Notes: generated by a model from the sequence alone, not told the origin. A DNA stretch of 13,429 bases from an uncultured Eubacteriales bacterium (GCA_900553905.1 USFL01000015.1:1-13429), one strand, 5' to 3'. Positions 1 through 7,446 are shown, counted from the first letter of the stretch. Program-made: numbers and translations.

Positions 1-1603
1 ACATGCCCTCGCCCTCCAGAGAAACGTGCAGCCAATAGTCCAGCTGGCCCAGCACCGTCACCCCGGTGCCGTCGCGCTCCAGCGCGGCCACGTCGGATTC
101 TCGGTGGTTGAGGGTGTAGAGGGTGGTGAAGCCGCTTTCCTCCCCGGACGCCAGCGTAGCGGTGGGAAGCGCGTCCGCCGGCTTTTCGTACACCAGGTCG
201 CGCAGGGGCATCCAGCCCGGAATGCCGGTGGTATCGCCGTCCCCGGCGATAAGCACGCTGGCCCAGTTGGGCTCGCCCTCCACGCTGTTCCATTCCGGGA
301 GGGCGCTGCTCTCGCACAGCTCGACCACGGTGACGGGCGTGCCGTTGAGGTAGATGCCCATGGGGCAGTTCACGTCATTGGCGCTGGGGCCTGTCAGGAG
401 CACGGTTCCCGCGCCTTCGGCGGCATGCACCCAGGCGTTCAGCGGCAGGGCGGGGCTTTCGTCCTCGACCAGAGCCAGCGCGCCGCCCAGCACAGCCGTC
501 ATCGCCAGCGCCAGCACGCCCAGCGCCACGCCCGTCCGACGGCGGCCCTCCATAATGGCGATGATGCGGCGCTTCATGCCGTTGCGCCCGCCGTAAAACG
601 ACGTGCACAGGGCGGTACGGGCGCGCGCCTGCCGCCGGATGACGCGCAGGATGGTTTCGGAATAGAAGCGGCGCTCCTCCTCATCCGCGCGAGCGGTAAC
701 ATGGCTGTCGCAGGAAGCCTCCTGATAGAAGCACAGGGAGCGGCCCATGGCCCAGACCACGGGATTGTACCAGTGCAGTGCATAGGCCAGCACCAGCCCG
801 GCCTTGACCAGAAGATCCCCGCGTTTGAGATGCGTCAGCTCGTGCCGGAGAACCAGCACCAGTTCGTCGGTGGTGAGTTCCTCATCCGGGAGCAGAATCA
901 CGGGATGCAAGAGGCCCATCAGCATGGGGCTGGACACCGTGGGGCACAGGCGCAGGCCAACCCGGCGGCGGATGCGCATCTCCGAAAGGCAGGCTTTCAG
1001 CGTAGCGGCGTAGCCCGCCGCCTCGCAGGGCATCTGCCAGCGGCGTACGGTGCGTGCAAAGCGCAGATGGCTCACCGCCGCCAGCGCCAGCACCACCGCC
1101 GCCCCCACCAGCCAGATCCACGCCAGTACGGAGAGCCAGTCCACGGGAATGCCAGCGCTTGCCGAAGCGCTCTGCTCCCTCTCCACGGCCGCGAGCGTCA
1201 GGTCTTCCATGGTCGTTCCGGGCCTATTCTCCACATTTGCATTCTGAGCGTCGGCACCGGCCCGGACAGGCTGGTGAGCAGTCTGCGCGGCGGCAGACGC
1301 CTGCACAGCCGATGGCGCCTGCATGACCTCCGCCAGCTGGGTTTCGGTGGTCAGCGGGACTGCGGTTGCCGCGCTGCCTGCGACAGGCCGCGACAGCGCC
1401 TGCGGAAGCTCCACCGTCATCAGCGGACGGCTCGCCAGCAGGCTGAAGGGAATCAGCAGGCCTGCCAGCACCACCACCCACACGCGGTACAGCCCGCGCG
1501 GGCCGTAACGCTTTCCGAGCAGCGGCAGCAGCGCCAGGTAGACAAGCGCCAGCGCCGACAGCCCAGCGCCCGTGCAGGCCATGGCCAGAAAATAGCTTTT
1601 CAT
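1..1603 (-). CDS. M56 family (BlaR1-like) membrane metallopeptidase with extracellular SH3-like repeats, partial
   Basis: The gene starts at ATG 1603 and is open at the left edge, so 534 residues are visible. The start codon overlaps the TGA of the BlaI-like gene (ATGA), with an AGGGAGG site just upstream, so the two are translationally coupled. Hydrophobic segments lie at about residues 5-24, 35-53, 155-176 and 358-378. The zinc-peptidase motif HELTH is at 254-258, and the third ligand is probably E295 in EASCD, the usual M56 arrangement. In BlaR1/MecR1 this domain destroys the cognate repressor after the outer domain binds a ligand. The outer domain here (379 onward) is not a penicillin-binding fold: it has two related units, about 399-472 and 483-534+, sharing GTxVTV and a W-containing strand, as in bacterial SH3 domains. 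The M56 call is firm. The SH3 call is by pattern only, and the sensed ligand is unknown. Confidence 0.9.
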   Translation of the reverse strand, partial: MKSYFLAMACTGAGLSALALVYLALLPLLGKRYGPRGLYRVWVVVLAGLLIPFSLLASRPLMTVELPQALSRPVAGSAATAVPLTTETQLAEVMQAPSAVQASAAAQTAHQPVRAGADAQNANVENRPGTTMEDLTLAAVEREQSASASAGIPVDWLSVLAWIWLVGAAVVLALAAVSHLRFARTVRRWQMPCEAAGYAATLKACLSEMRIRRRVGLRLCPTVSSPMLMGLLHPVILLPDEELTTDELVLVLRHELTHLKRGDLLVKAGLVLAYALHWYNPVVWAMGRSLCFYQEASCDSHVTARADEEERRFYSETILRVIRRQARARTALCTSFYGGRNGMKRRIIAIMEGRRRTGVALGVLALAMTAVLGGALALVEDESPALPLNAWVHAAEGAGTVLLTGPSANDVNCPMGIYLNGTPVTVVELCESSALPEWNSVEGEPNWASVLIAGDGDTTGIPGWMPLRDLVYEKPADALPTATLASGEESGFTTLYTLNHRESDVAALERDGTGVTVLGQLDYWLHVSLEGEGM

Positions 1604-1986
1604 GAATGTCCGCCTCCCTTTTGCCGCTCAAGCCACCGGCTCAGCTCGTCCAGGTCGCTCTCGGTCAGGCGCTCGCTTTCCAAGGCGGTCAGCAGGCTTT
1701 TGAAGCTGTTGCGGTGGTAGTGCTCCACAAAGCTCTCCGTTTCCATGCGCAGGTACTCTTCCCGCGTGATGATGGGATAAAACGCCCGCTCGCGCCCGCT
1801 GCCCCGCTCCACGCGCAGAAAGCCGCGCTCGGTCAGCCGCCCGAAGAGCGTGACCACGGTCTGAATCTTCCAGCCGCGCTCCCGGCCCAGCGCCTCCATC
1901 ACCATGGTGGTGGTCACAGGCGGCTCGCGGTCCCAGATATAGCTCATGATCTCAAATTCGGTATCAGGCAAACGCTGCGATTTCAT
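1600..1986 (-). CDS. BlaI/MecI/CopY family winged-helix repressor
   Basis: This 128-residue protein has the usual length for the family. The N-terminal part (about 6-72) is the winged helix: it starts LPDTEFEIM and contains the recognition region WKIQTVVTLFGRLTERGFL (39-57) followed by a wing ending RAFYP. The C-terminal helices (about 75-120) are the dimerisation part; SLLTALE at 98-104 lies where BlaI and MecI are cut by the partner protease. The start is ATG 1986 with AGGGGG eight bases upstream. Its promoter and two copies of a putative operator lie just upstream, which suggests it represses itself. The 4-bp overlap with the M56 gene makes the pair a standard repressor/antirepressor unit. 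No beta-lactamase is present, so the symbol blaI is withheld. Confidence 0.93.
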   Translation of the reverse strand: MKSQRLPDTEFEIMSYIWDREPPVTTTMVMEALGRERGWKIQTVVTLFGRLTERGFLRVERGSGRERAFYPIITREEYLRMETESFVEHYHRNSFKSLLTALESERLTESDLDELSRWLERQKGGGHS

Positions 1987-2011
1987 ATGGGTTTCCCCCT
2001 TCGCGTTTTAA

Positions 2012-2030
2012 TAAGACGGCATGTATTACA
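2012..2030 (+). promoter_or_regulatory. Putative BlaI-type operator, copy 1
   Basis: The motif TAAGACggcATGTATTACA lies just downstream of the expected blaI start site. It faces copy 2, forming a dyad centred between 2034 and 2035 in which AAGAC and ATGTATT recur inverted. The end TGTATTACA is itself a TGTA/TACA half-site pair, the tetranucleotides typical of BlaI/MecI operators. Binding by the neighbouring repressor is inferred. Confidence 0.6.
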
Positions 2031-2038
2031 GACAGTCT

Positions 2039-2057
2039 TATAATACATCCTGTCTTA
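2039..2057 (-). promoter_or_regulatory. Putative BlaI-type operator, copy 2
   Basis: Read on the minus strand this is TAAGACaggATGTATTATA. It covers the spacer and the -10 hexamer of the blaI promoter and is the inverted partner of copy 1, with 15 of 19 bases matching. Confidence 0.6.
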
Positions 2058-2068
2058 CTAGTTGTCAA
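2040..2068 (-). promoter_or_regulatory. Promoter of the blaI-like/M56 operon
   Basis: Read on the minus strand, a perfect -35 TTGACA (2068-2063) is followed after exactly 17 bp by TATTAT (2045-2040). Transcription should start near 2033, giving a leader of about 47 bases. One copy of the putative operator motif fills the spacer and the -10, a position suited to repression. Confidence 0.75.
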
Positions 2069-2113
2069 TCCCTCCCCCGAAGATTTTCAATTTGTAACAA
2101 GCGTATCCGATGA

Positions 2114-2142
2114 TTGACAATTTGTAAGACGTGATGTAGTAT
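2114..2142 (+). promoter_or_regulatory. Promoter of the divergent secreted-protein gene
   Basis: A perfect -35 TTGACA (2114-2119), a 17-bp spacer and TAGTAT (2137-2142) form a sigma-A-type promoter, with a start expected near 2149. It matches the blaI promoter at 24 of 30 positions when each is read in its own direction (2114-2143 on plus, 2068-2039 on minus). Identical spacing and a shared spacer motif argue for common control. Confidence 0.75.
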
Positions 2143-2143
2143 G
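2125..2143 (+). promoter_or_regulatory. Putative BlaI-type operator, copy 3
   Basis: TAAGACgtgATGTAGTATG covers the spacer and the -10 of the secreted-protein promoter, in the same position relative to -35 and -10 as copy 2 at the blaI promoter. It ties the divergent gene to the repressor by sequence and not only by proximity. Confidence 0.6.
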
Positions 2144-2189
2144 ATGGTGACGGCAAGGGACAGACCAAAAATGAATCAGGAGGAATCCT

Positions 2190-3386
2190 ATGATGAACAG
2201 AGCATTCAAACGCCGCATGGGGCGCTTGCTGATCGCGCTATTGCTGCCTGCGCTGCTGTGTCCCGCCGCCCTGGCGGACGATCAGACCGCCGATACCTGG
2301 TACTTCGGCGGCACCGGGCAGGAAACCTTCTATGAAGCCACACCCCTGCCCAACGGCTGCCTGCTGCTCAACGGCTCCACCCAGCTGGGACGGAACGGGC
2401 AGGAGCAGCTTTCCTTTTCCTCAAGAGAGAAGCGCGCCTGGCTCCTGTGCCTGAACCCGGACATGAGCATCGCCTGGGAGGTCATCGACGACGCGGAGGG
2501 CACCTCCCGCTACGTGGTGCCGCAGGTGCTGGCGGACGGGCGCATCGCCGTGCTGTACTACAACAGCCCCAGCCAGGTGACGGAGGCGGTCGCCATCCGC
2601 TACTTCACGCAGGACGGCGAGCCCGCGGGCGAGGTAAGCCTGCCTGCGAACGCCCCATTCGAGCTTCCGGGCGACCGGTGCGCGGGGGGCTATGTCTTTT
2701 CCGGCTATCAGGTAGACACCCAGTTTGCGGACGAATCGGGAATACACACCCTGCCCGACATGGGAGAAACCGCTGCTAGAAGTGCCGACATACGTTCGGT
2801 CCTGGCCACGGCAGACGGGCAGATCATCTGCGGCTTCTTCATGGTGGAGGGGGAACGCCACGCCGCCGTGGCTTATGTGGACGCAAGCGGCGCCGAGCGC
2901 TGGCGGTTCTCGCCTGCTGAATATGCCGCCGGGAACTTCTCGGAACCCTGCCTCCAAAAGGACGGAAGTCTCGTTTTCCTCTGGTCGTACCGGGACCCCG
3001 ACACGCGTGAGACGACGGCCATGCGCCTGCTGTGCCTGGACCAGGACGGCTCGTTTTTGTGGGAGCTGCCCGTGCCCACCGACATCGGAACCGCGTTTGC
3101 TCCGGTGGACGAGAGCTATATGTTCTGCCGTACCTGGCAGGAAAAGACGTACACGCACGCCCGCTTCACGCTGGTGGACAAAAACGGGCAGGTGACGCAG
3201 GTGCGCGACGCCGAGCCTCGCAGGGAGGAATTTTCCGGAGAAATCATGTTTACCTGGAACGGCGAGGCGTGGCTCCTGACCAACGCCGAGCGCTCGTCCA
3301 ACCGCGTCAACGACCGTCAGGACGAGCTGGAGCTGGTGGATGCGGCCCTGATCCGCGTGAACGCCTGCGAGGTTGTCTCGGAGTAA
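2190..3386 (+). CDS. Secreted propeller-like protein of unknown function, probable BlaI/M56 target
   Basis: The product has 398 residues. ATG 2190 (or 2193) follows AGGAGG at 2178-2183. Residues 1-29 are a clear signal peptide: basic start, hydrophobic core 13-26, then ALA before DD. Cys24 does not sit in a proper lipobox, so the mature protein is probably released or loosely wall-bound. The rest holds repeats ending in an Asp/Gly turn followed by a Trp strand, for example LNPDMSIAWEV (88-98), DASGAERWRF (231-240) and LDQDGSFLWEL (283-293), resembling PQQ-like or WD-type propeller blades. No catalytic motif and no beta-lactamase motif (SxxK, SDN, KTG) was seen. It is transcribed divergently from the blaI-like/M56 pair under a promoter carrying the same motif. 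The fold is likely, the function unknown. Confidence 0.88.
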   Translation: MMNRAFKRRMGRLLIALLLPALLCPAALADDQTADTWYFGGTGQETFYEATPLPNGCLLLNGSTQLGRNGQEQLSFSSREKRAWLLCLNPDMSIAWEVIDDAEGTSRYVVPQVLADGRIAVLYYNSPSQVTEAVAIRYFTQDGEPAGEVSLPANAPFELPGDRCAGGYVFSGYQVDTQFADESGIHTLPDMGETAARSADIRSVLATADGQIICGFFMVEGERHAAVAYVDASGAERWRFSPAEYAAGNFSEPCLQKDGSLVFLWSYRDPDTRETTAMRLLCLDQDGSFLWELPVPTDIGTAFAPVDESYMFCRTWQEKTYTHARFTLVDKNGQVTQVRDAEPRREEFSGEIMFTWNGEAWLLTNAERSSNRVNDRQDELELVDAALIRVNACEVVSE

Positions 3387-3436
3387 GGGACGGCGCGTTT
3401 CGCCGCTCGTGCCGCGCCGGCATTGCGGCGATACAA

Positions 3437-3480
3437 GAAAAAGGCCCGCCACGGCGTCAACGCCTTGGCGGGTCCTTATT
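3437..3480. terminator. Rho-independent terminator between convergent genes
   Basis: CCCGCCA (3445-3451) pairs with TGGCGGG (3466-3472), and an inner stem GGCG/CGCC encloses the loop TCAA, with one mismatch between the two stems. On the minus strand the hairpin is followed by CCTTTTTC (3444-3437), a good T tract ending the glycosyltransferase operon. On the plus strand TCCTTATT follows, so it may also stop the secreted-protein transcript. Confidence 0.8.
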
Positions 3481-4303
3481 AATTGTTCAGCGTAACCTTG
3501 AACAGATATTGCGGCAGCACGCGGCGGTATTCCTCGTACAGCCCCGTCTCCTCATACAGGCGGACGTAGTAGCGGTACAGCTCATTTTTGACCTTCATGG
3601 CGTTCCAGGGATGGATCACCGCCTGACGCGAGGTGGACAGCGCCAGGCCGCCGGGGCTTCGCACATAGTCATAGACGGAATCGGCCAGCACCGCCACATA
3701 GCGCACCCAGCGGTAGTACTGGGTATTGAAGGCAAAATCCTCGCCCCAGGGCAGACGCCCGTCGCAGCGGATGGCATTGCGCAGGATCACATCGCGCCGG
3801 TAGAGCTTGTTCCAGAGCACAGCATAAAAGAAGCTGTTGGGATGCGCGGACAACCGGTCCAAAAACTGACGCTGGCTGAGGATCATGTCCTGGTCCAGAA
3901 AGCCGCGCTTCTGGCGAAGCTGGCCGATCACCTCGGTGTAGGGGGCGATGACCAGATCGCACCTGCGCCGCTCCATGGCCTCCACCATGCGCCCGGTAGC
4001 ATCGGGCGCCAGCAGATCGTCGCTGTCCACAAACTGAAGATATTTGCCGGTGGCATGATTGATAGCCAAATTGCGCGCAGCGGCCACACCGCTGTTGGCC
4101 TGGGCAAACACCCGCACGCGCCCGTCCTGCGCGGCAAACTCCCGCAGCAGCTGAAGGCTCTGATCGGTGCTGCCATCGTCCACGGCCAGCACCTCGATAT
4201 CTTCAAAGGACTGGTGCAGCACGCTCCCAATGCAGCCCGCGAGTGTCTTTTCCGCGTTGTAAACCGGCACGATCACGCTGACGGTCGCCTGTTTCGTCGG
4301 CAA
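3479..4303 (-). CDS. Family 2 glycosyltransferase, soluble type
   Basis: The 274-residue protein has an N-terminal GT-A fold: VSVIVPVYNAEKTL (8-21), the nucleotide-binding VDDGSTD (41-47), NSGVAAARN (70-78) and the metal-binding FVDSDD (91-96). It would move a sugar from a nucleotide sugar to an envelope or exported glycan acceptor; donor and acceptor cannot be told. No membrane segment is seen. The start appears to be TTG 4303, since GGGGAGGGG stands at a proper distance and the nearby ATG (4308) is in another frame. It lies 21 bases after the membrane glycosyltransferase gene and is the last gene before the terminator, so the pair probably works together. Confidence 0.92.
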   Translation of the reverse strand: MPTKQATVSVIVPVYNAEKTLAGCIGSVLHQSFEDIEVLAVDDGSTDQSLQLLREFAAQDGRVRVFAQANSGVAAARNLAINHATGKYLQFVDSDDLLAPDATGRMVEAMERRRCDLVIAPYTEVIGQLRQKRGFLDQDMILSQRQFLDRLSAHPNSFFYAVLWNKLYRRDVILRNAIRCDGRLPWGEDFAFNTQYYRWVRYVAVLADSVYDYVRSPGGLALSTSRQAVIHPWNAMKVKNELYRYYVRLYEETGLYEEYRRVLPQYLFKVTLNN

Positions 4304-4324
4304 AGCATTCCCCTCCCCGGCGTG

Positions 4325-5701
4325 TCAGGCCCTGACGCCGTCCTCTTTGCGGTCCTCTTCTGTTTCCACGCCGGCCAGACCCACATCCTCCAGGCGCACG
4401 GTCATATCCTCCAAATGATTGATGGAATGCTCGGTCTTGACCCAGGTGGTCTGGTGGCGGTGCTTAAACAGGCCCACCACCTGCGCCCAGCCTGCCAGCA
4501 TGGTGTTGATCAGCATGCTCCACAGCATCGGAAAAAGGATTTTCAGGTCCACGCGGCGGTGGTTATCCAGCCATTCGCCCATGTAGAACAAAAAGATAAA
4601 GGAATAAATGAACAGCACGATGCCCGGCCAGTTCAGCGTCAGCCAACTCTGCATGGTGGCATGCACCGGCGGGCTTTCAATCCACCCGGCCAGCTTAAAC
4701 AGCTCCATCAGAAGCCCCAGCGCCAGCTGCGCCACCAGCACCACATAGGGGGTAAGGCTGTACATATAGAAGAACGTCGAAATAAACTCCCCCAGCCGGA
4801 TGCGCCGCTGAAACAGCGCACGGAACAGCCGCCCGGTGTTTTTGAACGCCACGAACCAGTGGCCCTGCGCCCAGCGCGTGCGCTGACGGAAGCTGGCGCA
4901 GAAGCGCGTGGGCTTTTCATCATAGATGCGCACATTGTTGTTCCACAGGATACGCTTGCCGTCGCAGGTCGCCTCAATCTGCAATTCAAAGTCCTCGGTC
5001 AGCGACATGGCGGTCCATCCGCCGCGGCGGTGCAGATACTGGGCCGATACGGCAAAACCCGTGCCGCCGATCACGCTGTTGAGGCCGAGGCGGCTTTTGG
5101 CATATTGGAAAAAGCGGTTGGTGATGGTATAGGTCATGTAGTAGAACATGGCCACCATGCCCTTGCGGTTCTTGCAACCCAGATAGCACTGGATGATGTC
5201 CGCTTTTCCCTCCGCCGAAAGATACTGGCTGTTGACCTCCAGAAACATATTCGGGTCCACCAGATTATCGGCGTCAAAGAACATCACCAGGTCATAATGG
5301 TCCTGGTATCCGTCCAGCGCGTTGAGCGCCTTTTGCAGGACGATGGGCTTGCCCGTCGGCGCGTCGGGGCCCTCCTTGTGGCTTTCCAGCACGTTGGCCC
5401 CCATGCGCCGCGCGACCTCCACGGTCTTGTCGGTACAGTTATCGGCCAGGATATAAAAGTCATACAGCTCGCGCGGGTATTCCATGTGCTCCAGGTTGTC
5501 GATGATATCCGCGATGACCGCCTCTTCATTGTGGGCGGGCACCAACACCAGAAAGCGCATCTGCGGATCATGGTCCTGATAGTTTTTGGTATTGCGCTTA
5601 AAGCCAAAGAAGCTGATGCACAGCTGATACACAAGCATCAGCACCAGCCAGATGCTCATGATGCTCATTACAGCTTCAATGACTGCCGTTATGATTTCCA
5701 C
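4325..5701 (-). CDS. Membrane family 2 glycosyltransferase, processive-synthase type
   Basis: The protein has 458 residues. A membrane segment at about 5-33 leads to a cytosolic GT-A domain with LVPAHNEE (53-60), ADNCTD (86-91), FFDADN (141-146), TED (235-237) and QRTRW (273-277). The D, DxD, TED and QxxRW set is characteristic of cellulose, chitin, hyaluronan and poly-GlcNAc synthase-like enzymes. Three further hydrophobic segments follow (about 307-335, 359-375, 388-412), then a charged tail. It probably builds or extends a polysaccharide or glycolipid at the membrane; the sugar is not predictable. The start is GTG 5701 with GGAAGGA nine bases upstream; ATG at codon 12 is the alternative but would clip the first helix. 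It follows its own promoter. Confidence 0.92.
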   Translation of the reverse strand: MEIITAVIEAVMSIMSIWLVLMLVYQLCISFFGFKRNTKNYQDHDPQMRFLVLVPAHNEEAVIADIIDNLEHMEYPRELYDFYILADNCTDKTVEVARRMGANVLESHKEGPDAPTGKPIVLQKALNALDGYQDHYDLVMFFDADNLVDPNMFLEVNSQYLSAEGKADIIQCYLGCKNRKGMVAMFYYMTYTITNRFFQYAKSRLGLNSVIGGTGFAVSAQYLHRRGGWTAMSLTEDFELQIEATCDGKRILWNNNVRIYDEKPTRFCASFRQRTRWAQGHWFVAFKNTGRLFRALFQRRIRLGEFISTFFYMYSLTPYVVLVAQLALGLLMELFKLAGWIESPPVHATMQSWLTLNWPGIVLFIYSFIFLFYMGEWLDNHRRVDLKILFPMLWSMLINTMLAGWAQVVGLFKHRHQTTWVKTEHSINHLEDMTVRLEDVGLAGVETEEDRKEDGVRA

Positions 5702-5747
5702 GGGCTAACATCCTTCCATCTGCATATCCGGCAACAGGCAACACTTA

Positions 5748-5776
5748 TTTATACTATATCCCCTGCCGCCTGTCAA
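5748..5776 (-). promoter_or_regulatory. Promoter of the glycosyltransferase pair
   Basis: On the minus strand a perfect TTGACA (5776-5771) is followed after 17 bp by TATAAA (5753-5748). The -35 overlaps the stop codon of the nucleoside kinase gene. The start near 5741 would give a 40-base leader before the GTG start. The kinase transcript may also read through, since no terminator is seen between the genes. Confidence 0.65.
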
Positions 5777-7446
5777 TGCATGTCATAAAACGAGCACTCT
5801 CCGATAAATTCCCGAAGGATGCTCAAGGGCGGAATCTCATCCATCACATCGCCGTCCACCGGCAGAAAATAGTGCAGCACCTTCAGCAGCCGGTGCGCCA
5901 CCAGGTGCTCCGGCGCGGTTCGGGGGATGGAGAGCAGCAGCTCATAGGCGATGGTTTTGAGCACGGGCAGCTCATAGTGCAGGGAGGTATTGAACATCAC
6001 GTCCGCCTTTTCCATGTTGGGAAAGATCCAGCGTTCCTCCCCCGCGCGCACCTTGGGCCACATGTCGATGGTCTCCACCGGCGAGGTATTGCGGAACCGC
6101 ATATCGCGCACGATGCGGCGCAGAAGGCGCACGTCCGTCGTGCGGATGCGGTTGTGGTCGTCGAGGTTAATGCAGCTGAGCGCGCTGACGTAGATGCCGT
6201 AGGTCAGCTGTTCGGGCACCTCGGAGGTGATGCGGTCGTTCATGCCGTGAATGCCCTCCAGCAGCAGCGGCTCGCCGGGCCCTACGGTCAGCTCGTAGCT
6301 GTTGGGACAGCGCGCGCCGGTTTTGAAGTCGAAGCGCGGCATCTCAACCGTGCGCCCGCTGAGCAGCTCCTCCAGGCAGGCGGTGAGCAGGGGGATATCC
6401 AGCGCGTCCACGTGCTCCAGGTCGGGTTTGCCGTCGGGCTCGAGGGGAATCTCGCGACGGTCGCGGTAAAAGTCGTCCAGCGACACCAGATGCGGCCGCT
6501 GCCCCAGCACGCGCAGGTGCACGGCCAGCCGGTTGGCAAAAGTGGTCTTGCCGCTGGAGGAGGGGCCGAAGATCATCACCACCCGCGCGCCGCGCCGCAA
6601 AATCTCGTCCGCGATGCCGGCGATGGATTTATCATGCAGCGCCTCGTTGATGCGGATAAATTCGCGCAGACGGCCCTCGCGGATCATCTGATTCACATCC
6701 GCCGCGTTCTCCGCGCCCAGAATACGGCACCACCGCTGCGAGGTGGCGAACTCGCGCAGGAATTTGGCGCGCGACACATACGGCGCGGGCTCGTCGGGAT
6801 TGGCGGGCGAGGGCGCCATCAGCACCACGCCGGGGTAGTGCGGCTTGACCGCAAAGGCGCGGATCATGCCCGTGGAGGGCAGCATAGCCCCGTAAAAATA
6901 TTCGCACAGCGGGCCGATGCGGTACATGCGGATGCTCTGCTGCGGACGGTATCGCAAAAGCCGGGCCTTGTCCAGCCACCCCTCGTTTTCAAAGTAGGCG
7001 ATGGCCTCCTCGCGGGTCCATTCCTCTTTCTGGAAGGGCAGGTCCTGCCGCACCAGCTCGCGCATGTCCTCCTCGATGGCGCGGGCCATCTCATGCCCGA
7101 TTTCGCCGTCCAGAAGGCGCAGGTACAGGCCGTAGCCCACGGAGTTGAGCATGCGCGCCCGCTTGTCGGGATAGAGGCGCTTGAGGCTCAGCAAAAACAG
7201 GAAGCGCAGCGAGCGTTCGTAGACGCGCCGTCCCTCCTCGTCCTGATAGGTGAGCGGCTCCAGCGCGCAGTCCTCCGCCAGCGGGTCGGACAGCTCCACG
7301 CAGACGCCGCCCCGCATGGCACACAAAACGCGCTCCGCCCGCTCTGCGGGCAGCAGAGCGCGGACGGCCTGCCCCGCGGTCGTTCCCGGCGCAAACGCTT
7401 CGGTCCGCTCCCCGATGGTGATGTGAATCATGGCTTGCTCCGCCAT
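5773..7446 (-). CDS. TGS-domain nucleoside kinase (uridine kinase-like)
   Basis: The protein has 557 residues. The N-terminal part (about 6-67) is a TGS-like domain, and 70-240 resembles the second additional domain of threonyl-tRNA synthetase (RSLRFLFLLSLKRLYP 78-93, GYGLYLRL 104-111). A short linker leads to a P-loop kinase: FGPSSSGKTT (293-302), SLDDFY (322-327), LLLEGIHGMN, and TTDVRLLRRIVRDMRFR. The kinase half resembles uridine kinase/phosphoribulokinase-type enzymes that phosphorylate a nucleoside with ATP or GTP. The family is usually annotated simply as nucleoside kinase; true substrate and the role of the synthetase-like half are unsettled. The start is ATG 7446 with AAGGAGG seven bases upstream. 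It begins 20 bases after the exonuclease gene, so it is likely co-transcribed. Confidence 0.92.
   Translation of the reverse strand: MAEQAMIHITIGERTEAFAPGTTAGQAVRALLPAERAERVLCAMRGGVCVELSDPLAEDCALEPLTYQDEEGRRVYERSLRFLFLLSLKRLYPDKRARMLNSVGYGLYLRLLDGEIGHEMARAIEEDMRELVRQDLPFQKEEWTREEAIAYFENEGWLDKARLLRYRPQQSIRMYRIGPLCEYFYGAMLPSTGMIRAFAVKPHYPGVVLMAPSPANPDEPAPYVSRAKFLREFATSQRWCRILGAENAADVNQMIREGRLREFIRINEALHDKSIAGIADEILRRGARVVMIFGPSSSGKTTFANRLAVHLRVLGQRPHLVSLDDFYRDRREIPLEPDGKPDLEHVDALDIPLLTACLEELLSGRTVEMPRFDFKTGARCPNSYELTVGPGEPLLLEGIHGMNDRITSEVPEQLTYGIYVSALSCINLDDHNRIRTTDVRLLRRIVRDMRFRNTSPVETIDMWPKVRAGEERWIFPNMEKADVMFNTSLHYELPVLKTIAYELLLSIPRTAPEHLVAHRLLKVLHYFLPVDGDVMDEIPPLSILREFIGECSFYDMH

Noticed and set aside
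26..1720. 564-codon plus-strand open frame at the left edge
   Set aside because: Antisense to the M56 peptidase; the minus frame has HELTH, the membrane helices and a coupled start.
2141..2335. Plus-strand frame beginning at the -10 of the secreted-protein promoter
   Set aside because: It starts before the expected transcript start and overlaps the signal-peptide gene, which has the better ribosome site.
2190..3386. Beta-lactamase or penicillin-binding protein next to the BlaI/M56 pair
   Set aside because: No SxxK, SDN or KTG motif order in the protein; the repeats fit a propeller and not a serine hydrolase.
3032..5788. Very long plus-strand open frame (over 900 codons) opposite the glycosyltransferases
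   Set aside because: It is antisense to two well-recognised GT2 genes, has a His/Gln/Arg-rich composition typical of GC-rich shadow frames, and lacks any domain.
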